The translations under genes were made by a program, and so were the position numbers. The notes beneath the pieces are model-generated. The model saw only the letters and a list, made by a program, of their open reading frames with translations. It made no database searches and had not been told where the DNA came from. Below are positions 15,401 to 26,520 of a DNA stretch of 64,000 nucleotides, piece by piece. The stretch covers positions 1,677,139-1,741,138 of the forward strand of contig CAADRB010000030.1 in the NCBI GenBank assembly GCA_900708905.1. Reading direction: 5' to 3'. The stretch is from Hymenolepis diminuta (lineage: Eukaryota > Platyhelminthes > Cestoda > Cyclophyllidea > Hymenolepididae). Within the stretch, counting starts at the first letter, position 1. Each line of letters opens with the position of its first letter.

Positions 15401-18400
15401 GTTGATTAAATTCCGCGGTTGGTCATGATAACATTATTTGTGTGTAGCTTCTTTCAAGGTAAATGAGAGTAGCAATGATTTTTAACCTAGCAGAGCTCAC
15501 AATAGTTCATTCAAGGTGAAATGAACTACTTAAATGAACATCACATTGTAAAAGTCTAAATTACAAAACAAAAATCGTTTAGATTTACTGTTTTTTCCTC
15601 CAATATACCCATAAGATTATTACAATTGTCAAAGAAATAGACTTCGGTCGACTCTTGAAAAAGTTCGCAAAGTTACACCATGAATGACTGCCACTCTCTT
15701 TTGGCGCTATAAAAAATAGCGCATGTTTCTGAACTTCAACTTAAGACGAATCTAAATATCACAAAAAGAAAACAAACGGGGTTTTCGATAACTGACTCAA
15801 ATGTTACAACGCCTTCAGTTCAACTATTTCAAAACTTATTACACCCTAGCAACGTGAATTTTATGGCAGAAATTAGAGGTAATAAATTAATAACAGGAAG
15901 GGGACTTACCTTCAGAGAAGCGCGTTTTTCAGACGAGCCCTTCATAAACACGGGTTTTTCCTAAAAGAGACACACACACATGTCAAATCAGTTGAAAGAT
16001 GAAAAATCGTCATCAGGAGAGCTAGATATCCGAGAAAAAGAGAAAGGTAGGAGTATTTCACTTAATCAGTAAAACTTGACTTTACTTGAATGTCTAAGAG
16101 CACGTGCCTAAGCAGTCACATGTGCGCACACACACAAAGACCACACGAGTTGCCATGACAACACAAGTAGTAGTAGTAGTAAGCCGTTGACTCCTTTCAT
16201 TATGTAACTAGTACCCTGCGTGACTGGATCCCAATAGCAAATGCGACTGGTTACGAGAAACTCGAGAGGCAGTCGGGAACACTGTCTGTTGAACGAATAT
16301 TTGTATTATACGGTGAAGTTAATAGTAATTGAAGTCAGCCGATAATCTTAAAATGGCCTTGCGATATGCTCTTTGTTAACCGTTCAAATTAATTACCTAC
16401 CAATTCGTCTCATCTATCAAACCTCGAGCAACAGGGCTGGAAATCCTCCATTTCACTCCTATATCTCTGAAATACCCTTCACCCTCACTTTTTCAACTAC
16501 CCTGCGATGGGATTTACGTGTCCTTGTTCTTATTTACTACAAGTACACGATTACACTCCGCTTTCATCTATCTTGTTCACGGTTAAGGTAGAAGAATTTA
16601 GAAGAGCGGTAGCAAAATTTTCTTTTCCTATATTTGTGACTCTTAAATTGTAATCTCTTCACGAAGCGTTATCTCTCCCACTTAACAGCAATTTGAATAT
16701 AATTATTTTTTTCTTTTGCTGTGCACTGATGACCAGCAGTAGCTTATTTGTGCTAAATTTGGGACCTATCGCTTCGATTAACCGTATCAGTTAATACCGA
16801 GCAGAAGAAGTAGTTTTCAATCAGGAACGCTTTTCCTCCACAAACTTGGAAATTATTTGCTAAAAAAATAATTTAAGATGGAATATTCTGTGGATAATAA
16901 AATGAGTCAAACTTTTATCTCGATGACAGAATAAAGTCAAAAATACTCACACATTCGTTTTTTATTGCTAATTTGATTCACTTTGCGTTCAGGTAAGAGT
17001 AAAGGATAAGTGCCCAACTTAAAATCACAAGACGTATAAGTTTTTGTAATAACACTGAAAGATTTAGGATATTCTACTTGTCCTCAATTTTACAAATTTA
17101 CACAATTCCAAATGAAAGCTGTCAAACGTATTAGGACCGATTTGAGATTCCAAAAATACCCATATAATGTAAAACAGATATCAACAAACTTCTAACTTAA
17201 CACCCACAAAGATAGAATAAACACCATTCGAGTTAGATAGAATTTATTTGCCTTTCGGATTCAAAATCTTCAAACTGCACATCTTCTTCCTAGTTAGGGT
17301 AACCTTACCTGCTATACCTTTTCTTTTTCGATTTACGACTCAGATAAAATCTTTGACTTATCATTTTGATCAAATGGACCTACGATTAGTATATGAGGTT
17401 GCAACGCAAAGGTTAAAAATCTGAATAATCCACGACAGTTACTATAATGGTAATGAGTTAGATCTCTAAACAACCAAAAAGGGAAATAATTATGGGAAAG
17501 CATCACATTTTTGTGAAAGTAGATATCCATTGCATTCTTCGACTCAAACGCCGTCTATCTTGACACTCAAAAAGCAAAAAAGTTTTAAAGAAATGGGTCT
17601 TTATTACTATTTTGTGCATCTCTCCGACAAATTCATAACTTGGATATGAACGTTAGCTAATCATTTTTGATCAAATGGAGTTAATAACTCTCTGTGAGTT
17701 GTTATATCAAGGATAAAAATTTTCATAATCACCTATTATGCCAATGAAGTTTGTCAATCCTCAGAGCTATCGGGGAAAAAACTAAAATAAGGCCTCGCCC
17801 AGTTGAGCACTAGTAATTCTGAATCATAAACTCACTACTCACTGCCCATAAAAAGCATTGAGAAAAAAACGATGAAACACAGAAAAGAATACAATTGCGC
17901 TTTAGTGGTACGATGCGCACTAGTAGAAAGTACCGATATGAATTTCTTCTAAAATAGCCTACCTAACCTCGCTTATGAATACGTTGAAGTATGTTCGAAA
18001 TGTAAATTCTTTAATTTATTTATTCAATTTAAACAAAAGATCACACCAAAAATACGATTGTGGCAATGGGTATAGAGCTTCCAAAATAACATTTACTGAG
18101 GAGAGGGGTAAATTGAGGGAATTCAGTCTTAAAACCAAGGTTTCTACTTGACTCCATTTATTTTAAGGATCGAATTATTCGATTACTTCCGTTCAGGTAA
18201 AATTTTACGAATGCAACTCATAGGAAGGGATCGGTATCGCCACTCAAATACAATTTGATGCAGATCCAGATGTCCGCCACTCAATGTACCTGAAGAGGTC
18301 AGTGAAATAAGTGGTTAAAAAAGAAGTAATTTCGTGTATAATAATTTCGGTGTCGGCCTTTCTTGTTCTGGCGGGGAAAGACGTCTGAAAAGGCTGATGT

Positions 18401-21400
18401 CCCGAAATAAATGAAATCGGCGTACATCCAGTGGTGTGGATGACCAGCTGTCCTAGTTAATTCTGGTCAACAAGAGAGGTGGTCGAATGTGAATTTCTCG
18501 TTAGAGCGGCTTCAAGACACTACCGCCCTATCCTAATGGGCCGGACAGGTTATTTAATAAGAATGAAAACATGAAGTCGGTTAATAATTTCTCAAACCAA
18601 AGGGTTTTGAGAATGAATCAGAACCAAACGATTCTGTCTCAACAGAAGTCTATGCATCTGAGACTCAAAAATCATCAAATTTCATGCTCCTTTCCTTCTA
18701 TTTGAGGTCAAATAGGCAGCTTTACAATCTTTCTGTCCAACTTAGCCGATTCTCTGATCAAATAGACATTACGACAATAATGCAACCAACATTAATGTTG
18801 ACCATCTATTTCTACACGCAATTACTAGACTCAAAAGAAACAAAGGATTGTACAAAAGCAAACTTATTTGAGTACTTCCTCCTTTGTTATCTGCCGGACT
18901 TGAGTCCAGTAAAGCAGATCAGAACTTAATTGTTACCTAAAGGCCGAGATAAAAATGATTCTGATTAGACGCAAAAATATAGTCTAGTTTATTTATGAGT
19001 ATGCAGCTTTCCCCATTTGCAACTGACCCGTCTACATAAATGATAGGTGCGAACAGTGTTCAAGATTAGGCTGGATAATATTACTGATATCATCATGGCG
19101 ATTGATCTGAGTATTTCGAATACATTATACACATTCCCACAAAATACATTAACACCGTTCTTCGTAGTCTTATGGCTCTGTGTCGCCCTCTTGTGGTATC
19201 CAGGCTACCAAATAATGAACGCCTTTCAGTACGATTTACCTCTACATGTTCTCAAACGCAGCTATTTTGTCCGTCTAATTATTAGTGAACTAGATCAGAT
19301 GTGCTTTGTCTAAAGGTATTCCAGACTTTAACACGTTACGCTTCTCAGATCCTCGATTCTGCAAGGTTGCAACACCTAAGACGTGGTCATGTGATAGATT
19401 CAAACCCAACCAGTGAAAAAACGGAAGAAAATTCGTGTAGTAGAAAGATCACATGGGAAAGTTATAAACCACATAGCCCCCAAAATACTCTCCCTCTTTG
19501 TCTCACCCCATAGTTTCAGATTTAAGAAAATGATTATGTGACTTACAACCATCCAAGTTCGATAGACGAGAACGAGACATAAGAGGGCCTTGTAACGATC
19601 CAAAGGCAGAAGAGATGCATGATACAGCACCGCGTGAATACAATTGACATTTGCACGCGAATTGAAGAGAATATCACGCACTCGACTGACCTGAAAAGGC
19701 GAAAAAAAACAAATCAGTAATTAAACCGCGTTGGCAATATAGAGCCTATTTGCATAGTATTTAAATCAGGAAACTGCAGTGATGACCAGCTCGCATGAGT
19801 CTCTAGCACAGATAATGTGTTGAGACCTCAAGTTTACCCCTCTCAGCCTCGTAGAACCGATATTTTTAGCCGATCATGTCTGTTCCCCCCTTTCCCCTGA
19901 CCAAACTATGGATACTACCTTTTTTAACATAAACACTCCGCAACATTAGGACACAACCCCCCTAATTTCACTCCATCTACACAGTGTAGTACCTGCGTAC
20001 GCTGACTCATAAACGGTCTCTCTGTGTTGCACGCCTACTGATTCATACTCCTGTCCTAATCATCAACGAACAAGGAGTGCGAAGTCGCTCAACCGCCTTA
20101 TCATACCTAATTTCGCCTATTCATCACAATCCAGATTAGTCTCGCTCATTTCTCCCAATTCCTCCGTCTACTAATCCTTACTTTTCCCTCCGTTCATTGC
20201 CAATTACCCAATACAAATTTTTCCAACCAACTCTCACTTTGAAAAGGATCTTGCATCCTGTTAGCCTTAGAAAGACAATTAGTTCAATTAGGGGATATAA
20301 ACCCTAATTTATCCTGATACCATAAGTAGATTTAACACCTGAATTAGTTACTTGACCTTCCTCATCCAAAATCCACTTCCACCCTCCTTGGTCCTTTCTC
20401 TTCGAAATAAACACTCTCTCAATATCCTATTGTCTCAGTGAAGATTAACAGCCTACAGAATAGGTAGGAGACAAAATAAAACACCTATCAGTTAATCTCT
20501 TCTAACAACTTACCATTCTAGGGGAATACTCCAAGCAGAACTCCGGAATGTTGGGTAGAACAGGCTCAAGTAACATAGATCGAGTGGGTGCCAAAATTAC
20601 ATGTTCGGCAAAGTATCCAGGCACGGTTTGGCGGATTTCCATTATCGGTAGAATATTCGTGAAGGCGGCAGAATTACGACTCTGTTGCCTTTGGACTGAA
20701 GGAAGATTTGATGAGGCTTGCGGATTTTGCTGAAGGATAGAGGGTTCAACAAATGAGGCGGAGACTGGCGAATCTAAGAGAGGAATAAACAGTGGATATT
20801 TACGAATGAAACACGGGGATAAGCTCCTAGTTCTAATACAACTTACCAGTGGCTGCAGAAACAATAGTCCTCCGGTCCTGACCTCCAACACCTGACCTCT
20901 GGATCTCAGATTGACTACTCATGTCAATTCCTGAAGTGCTGCCCTCACTAGATTGAGGATTCTTCACACTTCCAGGTTCGTTTCCCGTAAGATTTCGAAG
21001 GTCACTAGCACTGGAAACTGAGCACATCCGTGTCATGAGAGCCCGAGGACCAGTGTAGAGGAAATCGGTCAGCCATCGGACAGTTTCTTCTTGGTACATC
21101 AAGATACGATCAACGGAAAGTGTGAAAGCATCTGGAATGGGGGAATAGTCGGAGGGGTTTGACATTATGGAGGGCAACAGACCATCGTCGTAGATACTGT
21201 ACTTTGCGGATATTCTATTTCGATAACAATAAGAAACAGGATATCAAATAGGAAAAATCACTTTACTGCGAACGCTAAGAATTCCAACGTTTGCAGATTC
21301 CCCATATTTTAGATTGCCACTTTCGGTTCTTGAAAAATAAAATTAAGAACAATGCGCTGCTCTAGAGATCAACGTACTCAGATAATACTACTGAAATCAT

Positions 21401-22928
21401 GAAGACCAAGTTATATAGTCACCACTATAATAGAGCTACCACTTTAACTAACTTTGATTCAACCATGTCGGTTAAGAAACAAACAGGAGAAAACGAGTTC
21501 CGGTATACTACTACCTCGCGGTTGACGAGTTTTGAGAAACGCTTCCCTTCATAAAGGGTTTGAAAATTACTATTGATGTGGTAAAGCAGAGGGAGCAACT
21601 ACATTTGACAGTGACCAGATGTTTCAAGGATTGCAAAAGAGAATATCTAAGAGACTATAACCACAACTTAGCATATTGAAAATAGGCCCGTAACTTATAA
21701 AGGAGACTCAATAAGTTAGACGTTTGTAGTACTGAAAAATATTCCAGAATTCCAATACATGAGCTAAAATTTGAGCCGAATAATGATAAATATGGCTCAT
21801 ATTTCCCATATATTACCTTTTAACATGTGGAAAAAATTTCAAGGACTTTACTTTCTAGCTATTTTTAACTGTCATCAAATTCCCTTATCGATGATTGTTT
21901 ATTAACTTTACCCATTTTGATTTTACATTCTTCAGAGAGTTCTTCCACTTTTTTAACATCTGAATTTGAGCCTTATATTGTCCCTTAAGCACAATTTCGG
22001 CTTATTGGTTCATTGTCAATATAAATTTCTGCCACTATCTGTCTCATTCCTAAACCTGGGGAAATAACTCGGCCAGTTTCCTCCATTCTACATCAGTGCC
22101 CTCAAAGCTAGAGCCCTTTTGTTAAAAAACATACGTCGGCACAGTTTTATCTCGTGCACTAACCAAACCTACGCAAGTTTACTATAGAAAAAATTGCGGG
22201 GAACTTACTTGGGAAAGATAACAGGAAAGTAATACCTCTTGAGTTGTTCAAAGAGGAACCAGAAGCACATATGTCGCTTATCAAAAGTGGTATTAGTCCA
22301 CTGAATTTTATCCACTTCAGTGACAGAAAATCTTAGGAGATATCGCAGAAAGGCAAAATTCTTTTCCTTTAGGAGAGAAATAAGGAAAAATAGAAATTTT
22401 ATTTAATCAAAATGCAAAGATTACCATTCCATTTGCATGCAAATCATTTTCAACACGAGAATATTTAACGGACGAAGAGGTGCAATTCAGACATGCTAAT
22501 CCACAATTCTTATCAGAATAACAGCGATACACATCAAGACACAACTTTTATAAATTAAATAAAACAAAAAGTTACTTTTAAATACCTCATCTTTTGATTG
22601 GGGAGATGTCGTAATAGATGCTATTGGATCCGCTCGATGGTGATAAAGCACATTCCGAAGTCCTCTGTGAGTATTTGCATCAGAGACAACTGGAATTTGA
22701 TTTCCAATTTTACCTAAGAGTCAAATCAACTAGAGGCGCGCTTACTATTTCGTGCTTTTAATGAATCGTGTAATTGACCAACGTCAGGCACTAGATGAGT
22801 GAATACATCTGTACATTCAGGAGTGACATTTTCTCCAAGTATTTGGTACCAGAGAATGAATATACGCATGCCAATGACTTGAACATCAATTGCATTAACT
22901 GGGGAGAGCAGATCATTTACAAGATCCA
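1..22928 (-). CDS. RALGAPA: Ral GTPase-activating protein subunit alpha (partial: 3' end outside the window, 5' end not found)
   Basis: Scaffold/catalytic subunit of the RalGAP complex, which with the beta subunit stimulates GTP hydrolysis on RalA/RalB in the cytoplasm. Twenty exons were placed by splice sites and by similarity to animal RALGAPA recalled from knowledge: 22928-22746, 22713-22586, 22366-22209, 21214-20847, 20773-20514, 19690-19547, 15960-15910, 13573-13394, 8466-8273, 8141-8021, 7063-6941, 6856-6751, 5317-5240, 5168-4927, 3500-3243, 2716-2692, 1666-1619, 1562-1069, 993-859, 774-649. All junction phases agree; the sum is 3422 nt, about 1140 codons without a stop. Vertebrate proteins have about 2000 residues, so the C-terminal Rap/RalGAP catalytic domain must lie left of base 1. 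The first placed exon starts in phase 1, so at least one upstream exon exists; I could not identify it. A mariner and several short repeats sit in the introns. Confidence 0.9.
409..455 (-). repeat. 5' terminal inverted repeat and leader of the mellifera-like mariner
   Basis: The segment reads, on the minus strand, from near ACACATGGGCTGAAAAG to GGTGGCGCTAG. The outer boundary next to TATA (455-460) is approximate because the other end of the element, which would define the repeat and the TA target duplication, is not in the window. Confidence 0.55.
649..5317 (-). CDS. RALGAPA: RALGAPA acidic linker and following conserved helical block (eight exons)
   Basis: Exons 5317-5240, 5168-4927, 3500-3243, 2716-2692, 1666-1619, 1562-1069, 993-859 and 774-649. 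The first three encode low-complexity Asp/Ser/Pro-rich sequence (DSSDIDFY end; LLPPPPPFS run), matching a variable stretch in animal RALGAPA. The 1562-1069 exon contains GWNTDSAVVCWRRFLGLLGD, aligned to human [20 protein letters not shown], which is decisive for identity. Exon 993-859 has SLPGSGLLVLDFIQAADEI versus human GLPGATMLIMDFIVAAGRV. Exon 774-649 continues the match. The next exon would lie left of the window. Confidence 0.9.
1667..3242 (-). other. RALGAPA introns around the micro-exon
   Basis: Two introns, 1667-2691 and 2717-3242. Apart from the 25-nt exon between them I see only AT-rich sequence without a convincing gene, RNA or mobile element. Confidence 0.5.
2692..2716 (-). CDS. 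RALGAPA: Candidate 25-nt micro-exon of RALGAPA
   Basis: Exon 3500-3243 ends in phase 0, while exon 1666-1619 must begin with one base borrowed from upstream. A 25-nt stretch preceded by TTTTGTAG and followed by GTTCG has exactly the length (phase 0 in, phase 1 out) needed to join them, and would encode VSQMIRLT plus one base. The donor is weak and the region is not conserved, so another tiny exon could do the same job. Confidence 0.45.
4060..4290 (+). repeat. Short dispersed repeat B, copy 1 (RALGAPA intron)
   Basis: A stretch running from GAGTGACATCAAGGAG, through CCTCTGGTGAGAAATTCGAA, to ATGGCAGACGTG and CAATGCGCAATCGAAACAC is matched, with shortening, at 51930-52050. The start motif TAGGAAAGCGTTTTTC near 4080 is echoed at 4442-4458 (TAGGAAAGTGTTTTCC), so a second diverged unit may follow. 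Family and function are unknown to me; the size suits a SINE or MITE. Confidence 0.55.
5318..8020 (-). other. RALGAPA introns, no other features seen
   Basis: Introns 5318-6750 and 7064-8020 are AT-rich. Open stretches exist but have the length expected by chance and no recognisable domain. Confidence 0.4.
6751..15960 (-). CDS. RALGAPA: RALGAPA middle region (six exons, including a Ser-rich linker)
   Basis: Exons 15960-15910 (17 codons; EKPVFMKGSSEKRASLK matches the EEKPLFMQ block of human), 13573-13394 (60 codons, Ser/Arg-rich, no similarity seen), 8466-8273, 8141-8021, 7063-6941 and 6856-6751. In the last four, NLAHIFLY, EKLLFTLMHIISEVMSK, TTWDKFLSIYSRL and GKIVFGVDLTHLP follow the order and spacing of the human block that runs from the NSSNIFLL motif to the LYSLDLSDLPLD motif. 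The 60-codon exon is supported only by its sharp acceptor, its GTGAG donor and phase 0 on both sides, so it is the weakest of this group. A 4.9-kb intron (13393-8467) follows it. Confidence 0.85.
8467..13393 (-). other. Large RALGAPA intron (4.9 kb)
   Basis: Lies between the 13573-13394 and 8466-8273 exons. It contains a reverse-oriented fragment of dispersed repeat A near 12300-12510 and a GC-richer patch at about 11500-11780 that I could not identify. Open stretches such as 9869-10144 have no recognisable similarity and are judged chance. Confidence 0.5.
12300..12510 (-). repeat. Dispersed repeat A, fragment
   Basis: AATTATTGGCTAACCAGGTA near 12366 matches, with a few changes, the copy at about 61630 in the same orientation and the reverse complements of the copies near 27960 and 47600. 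GGATTATCG upstream and the GAATTTGAGTAGTTGTAG block near 12480 are also shared with the 61.5-62.0 kb copy. Confidence 0.6.
14840..14975 (+). repeat. tRNA-derived SINE-like repeat C, copy 1
   Basis: GATGGCGTAGCAGTCAAC resembles a tRNA A box, and the tail CAGAATGCGAGTTTCTCATT then AGAG is shared with 53.3 kb (GAATGCGATTTTCCCATTAG) and 18.5 kb (GAATGTGAATTTCTCGTTAG). The middle TTCAGTGGCTTCAAACTGG is also partly shared. It lies in a RALGAPA intron. The SINE interpretation is inference from the A-box-like start. Confidence 0.5.
16124..16182. repeat. Short CA and GTA simple repeats
   Basis: GCGCACACACACA at about 16126 and GTAGTAGTAGTAGTA at about 16168, in a RALGAPA intron. Confidence 0.7.
18425..18530 (+). 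repeat. tRNA-derived SINE-like repeat C, copy 2
   Basis: Contains CCAGTGGTGTGGATGACC, a TTCTGGTCAACAAGAG stretch and GAATGTGAATTTCTCGTTAG, in the same order as the related segments at 14.8 and 53.3 kb. It is more diverged than the other two, and its ends are not defined. Confidence 0.45.
19547..22928 (-). CDS. RALGAPA: RALGAPA N-terminal helical region (six exons)
   Basis: Six exons: 22928-22746, 22713-22586, 22366-22209, 21214-20847, 20773-20514 and 19690-19547. The segment VDLVNDLLSPVNAIDV followed by MRIFILW aligns without gaps to the human GLILKKLLHTGN/VRLFLLW block. FEQLKRYYFPVIFPK aligns to the FSHFKKYYLPYIFPN block, and ILFNSRANVNC to the VFSSKRSNVNF block. The 21214-20847 exon carries a Ser-rich insert (NPQSSEGSTSG region) that I judge disordered. 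The region is HEAT-like and non-catalytic and probably contributes to heterodimer formation; that role is inferred from the family. Every donor is GT and every acceptor AG. Confidence 0.9.
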
Positions 22929-25900
22929 CTGAAAGAAACACAATCATGATACAAATTAGAGCATTACAAATGCAATTCAATTGCCATTGCGCATTGAAAT
23001 GTTCTGGGAGGTAAATTAGGAGTTTCTATTAAGGTATAATCAAATAAAAGTCCAACTTTACCTCAAGAATTAAGAGCTGAAGTTCACATTCCTTAAATGT
23101 TAACGTGGAAACTAGGAGGAATCAGGTTTGAATTTAAACCTACGTTTGGGTCTGATTTCGGTATCAAAATAATCGAAAAAATTATGAAAAATTTCGGAAT
23201 GATATTGTTCAAGAAATTTTTGGATTTCAGTACTTGAAAGATTATCTGAAAAAATGGTATGAATTGGATATCCAAAAATTACCGATAAGGAGTTTTAAAT
23301 GCTTTAATTTCTTAGCTAGTTCCCTTTGGGATAGAAACTTTCTCTTTGAATTTTCTTCAACAAAATCATGTTTCTTATTCCTACGAAACATCCCGTTCGA
23401 AACATTGGACAATTACTAAATTAATACAAACACTAAATCTTGCGTTTTTATTAAAAATTGAATTCATTTGTAGAGAAAACGCATTTCAAACATATAGCAA
23501 GCATATAAATCATTTTATTTCAAAATTTTCACATTTATATTTATATTTCTGAATTGGGCTGATGATTATCAATGTTACACATTTATACTGTTACATTAAC
23601 TTCTTACACTTTTGATTATTTTGAGATAATATTGCACCAACCAAATTAATTAATTATAAAACTGACTGAATTTAAATTATATATACTTCAACGGCCATGT
23701 CTTTTGTCGCAGTGCTAATAATACGATATTTTCCTGAATAATATCATAGACAATACAATGTCTCGAAAATTAAAATTTTAGTTTAAGTGATATGATCCGG
23801 AAATAACACTGAAACACCGAAGTATTTATTAGGCGGACAACATGAGAAATTTTTCTTAGTCGCCTCAGAAGGCAAACGTCGTCTGGAAAGTTAGGTCTCA
23901 ACCTTGTGTATCACATCCCTAATTGTCCAACCCAGGCATGCCTACTCTATCCTGCTCTCTCTTACTTTAGTATGAATATTTATAAAACTGCCTTGTACCT
24001 AGTCAGCTGCTGTCTTCCAAACCTTGAAGTCATTTCTTGAACGTGCTTGAACGTTCAATTGTAACCATTTATTCTACTGCTGTGCTATTGCATTTCACAA
24101 ACTACATTCTCTTCTTAAGCTTTATGCATTATACTAAAGGGGGTGCATTTCATTCCTCTATTAAAATAATATCTCTACCTTATAAAGAGTTGCAAACTCA
24201 CCCTGAAATTGCTAATGAGACTGATGACACGTGCCTGTGCTACCTATTGACACTTTCATATTCACTTCAACAACTGAACCAAGAATGTAAGATGACAGCT
24301 ACACTCTATGAACCGTAACTTAGTTTGTAACTTGTCACAGCATATGTTTTGATTCTACTCATTCTGGATTTTTTTCGTCCCGTTTTTCATATACTTCCAC
24401 AATCAGTGTATTATTGATTGTATATCAATAACTAATAAATTTCCAATCCATCTTTTCTCTATTTGAGAGCATTCGTGGCCATTTTGTTAGCTCTCCGGAT
24501 AATTCTTAACCCCGTATCATGAAGCACTATTTGACAAATGATATTCCTTGTTGTAGCCACCTTATCACGAGTTTAAGTACCAATAAAATCTTTGCTTGTA
24601 TCGACTTATAAGCATTCCAGAAATGTGGTTATCAGTTATTATATATGTAAGGAAGCACAAAGTCTTTTATCACTTTCCATATCCCACGTATTTGTTAGAA
24701 TATATCAATTTTTGTCGGTTTATTTGTAAACTATGAGATACCGAGTGTAGGTCATGTACATAATTTATTGCTCATGAGGTTCTTATCACAGCTTGACCCG
24801 TCTACACTGCCATAATACTAGAAAGTCTAGTTTGTCCCGCATGGTCTATCTGTCTACTAGATATTGCTATGCTGCGCTTACCCAGACCCGGAGAGATAGA
24901 GAGATAAGACGGACTTGCAGTTACCCAAAGACACTTAACTAATGCAACAAAGACCATATATAGGAATGCAAATCATCATTATATTATTAATTTTGAAAAT
25001 GAAAACACCACCGAACTGATGGAATATTTGTCCCTATGTCTGTCAACCCGTCAGGAGCGGCGTGCGAATATCGACAAGGATAATGGGCTAATTAGAAGCA
25101 ACTGACGGGAATTACTCATCCCGAGACCAAACATGAACATTGCTACTACAAACTCTGCTTTGCGTTTTTCCCTTCAGTAAACGAGATCTGAGAATGTTGA
25201 TGATTACTATTACGGTGATACTAAAGGAAAACTAACCCGTTTTATTTTAAGTAGATATTAATGAGATCATGGTTGAACAAAATGAAATTTTCGATATCAT
25301 TTGCTACTTTTAGGAATAGCAATGAAATCTATTACTTTGAAGAAAATATTTATTTGGACGTGAATTTTAAACTAATCTGTACTTTTTAAATGCCTAAAGG
25401 AAAAAATACGTTAATTTCTTCAATACTTACAGCCAATGCATGTAAAATTGCGATTATGTATGTGTTTAGGCGGAGAATCGTATCACACAGAGTTGGGAAT
25501 AAATTTTATTTATTGCGATAATTAAATTTTTTACTCCATTCAAGGACTAATCAATAAGACTGTGATCTGGTAGAACCATAACACGAGTAAAAGCTCATTC
25601 AATGGATTCCTATGGGCAACTTCTACAACCATGATCATGCAACAAAGAAAAAATTATTCATCTGTATGCTGCTATGGTGCGTTTACTTAGCTTACTAACA
25701 CCACAAGTTCTTTCCAGTTGATATTTTCCGATGAGTTCTTTAAGGAAAGCGCAGACAAAATCAAAATTAGGTGAAGTGCAAGGGAAATCTTTAATTTGAT
25801 AGGACAGTAATGGTATTAACTTCCAAAAATCAATTTCCTATTTTTATATTGTAAAACCCAACCTCAGATAAATTCCTACGAGAATTGTAAAATACGGGAA

Positions 25901-26483
25901 AGCAATGAGCTTGCAATAACGGAAGAAGTAAATATTCCATAACCGAAACGAACGTCAGAGATTCAAATGTCAATTTTTTAGATAATGTAAAACGTCATAC
26001 TGAAACATCACCCAAATTCTGACATTGATTGGAACTAATGATAATCTTCCTTAGAGATTTGAGATAAAGCGTTTTCACATTTAAAGGTTGCAAATGGTAA
26101 GTTTTAGAAAAATACGAGAGAAGAGCTAACAAGGAGGCACGTATTTCTCAATTTAGCCCCCAAATCTAGTACATCAAGCAATGTAATTTCCTTATTCCCC
26201 CCTAAAAATATCGTTCTTGAATCTAAGGATCCGCTTATATGGACAGCATAATATTTAGTTGCCTTGTAAATAAACAACCAATTATTATTAAAACAATAAA
26301 TGTAATCTAGTCTTTCTATTCCTACATAACCTAGAATTCGTATAAGTGAAGAGACAAAATATCTGGGATGTTTTTTATTATTAACCAAGCATATCAGCCC
26401 GATAGGGCCAACCTCGAACCTCCTCATTCAAATAACAATTCAAGGTCAACAACCCTAGCTGATATTAAATGCTCGCAATATTC

Positions 26484-26512
26484 ATAATACATATATATAT
26501 GTATATATATAT
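26484..26512. repeat. AT microsatellite
   Basis: Alternating AT run around a CATATATATATGTATATATA core; low complexity, no function inferred. Confidence 0.7.
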
Positions 26513-26520
26513 TTCGTGAT

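Larger units (their letters stand above)
13574..19546 (-). other. RALGAPA introns of 2.3 and 3.6 kb
   Basis: Introns 13574-15909 and 15961-19546 flank the 17-codon exon. They hold two copies of SINE-like repeat C (14.8 and 18.4 kb) and short CA and GTA simple repeats near 16124-16185. The open stretch 19047-19313 on the plus strand is hydrophobic but unrecognised. Confidence 0.45.

Noticed and set aside
19047..19313. Hydrophobic 88-codon plus-strand frame
   Set aside because: Lies in a RALGAPA intron on the opposite strand, with no motif or splice partner.
23056..23090. Possible 30-nt RALGAPA exon before GTAAAG
   Set aside because: The phase required by exon 22928-22746 creates an in-frame stop at its end.
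24190..24250. Possible RALGAPA exon before a strong GTGAGT donor
   Set aside because: In the required phase it contains a TAG; no similarity in other frames.
25428..25500. Possible RALGAPA exon ending at a GTAAGT donor (FPTLCDTILRLN reading)
   Set aside because: No AG acceptor exists between the upstream in-frame stop and the open segment, and there is no similarity to the expected region.
26104..26427. 107-codon minus-strand open frame
   Set aside because: No recognisable motif, AT-rich codons, and length within chance for this much DNA.
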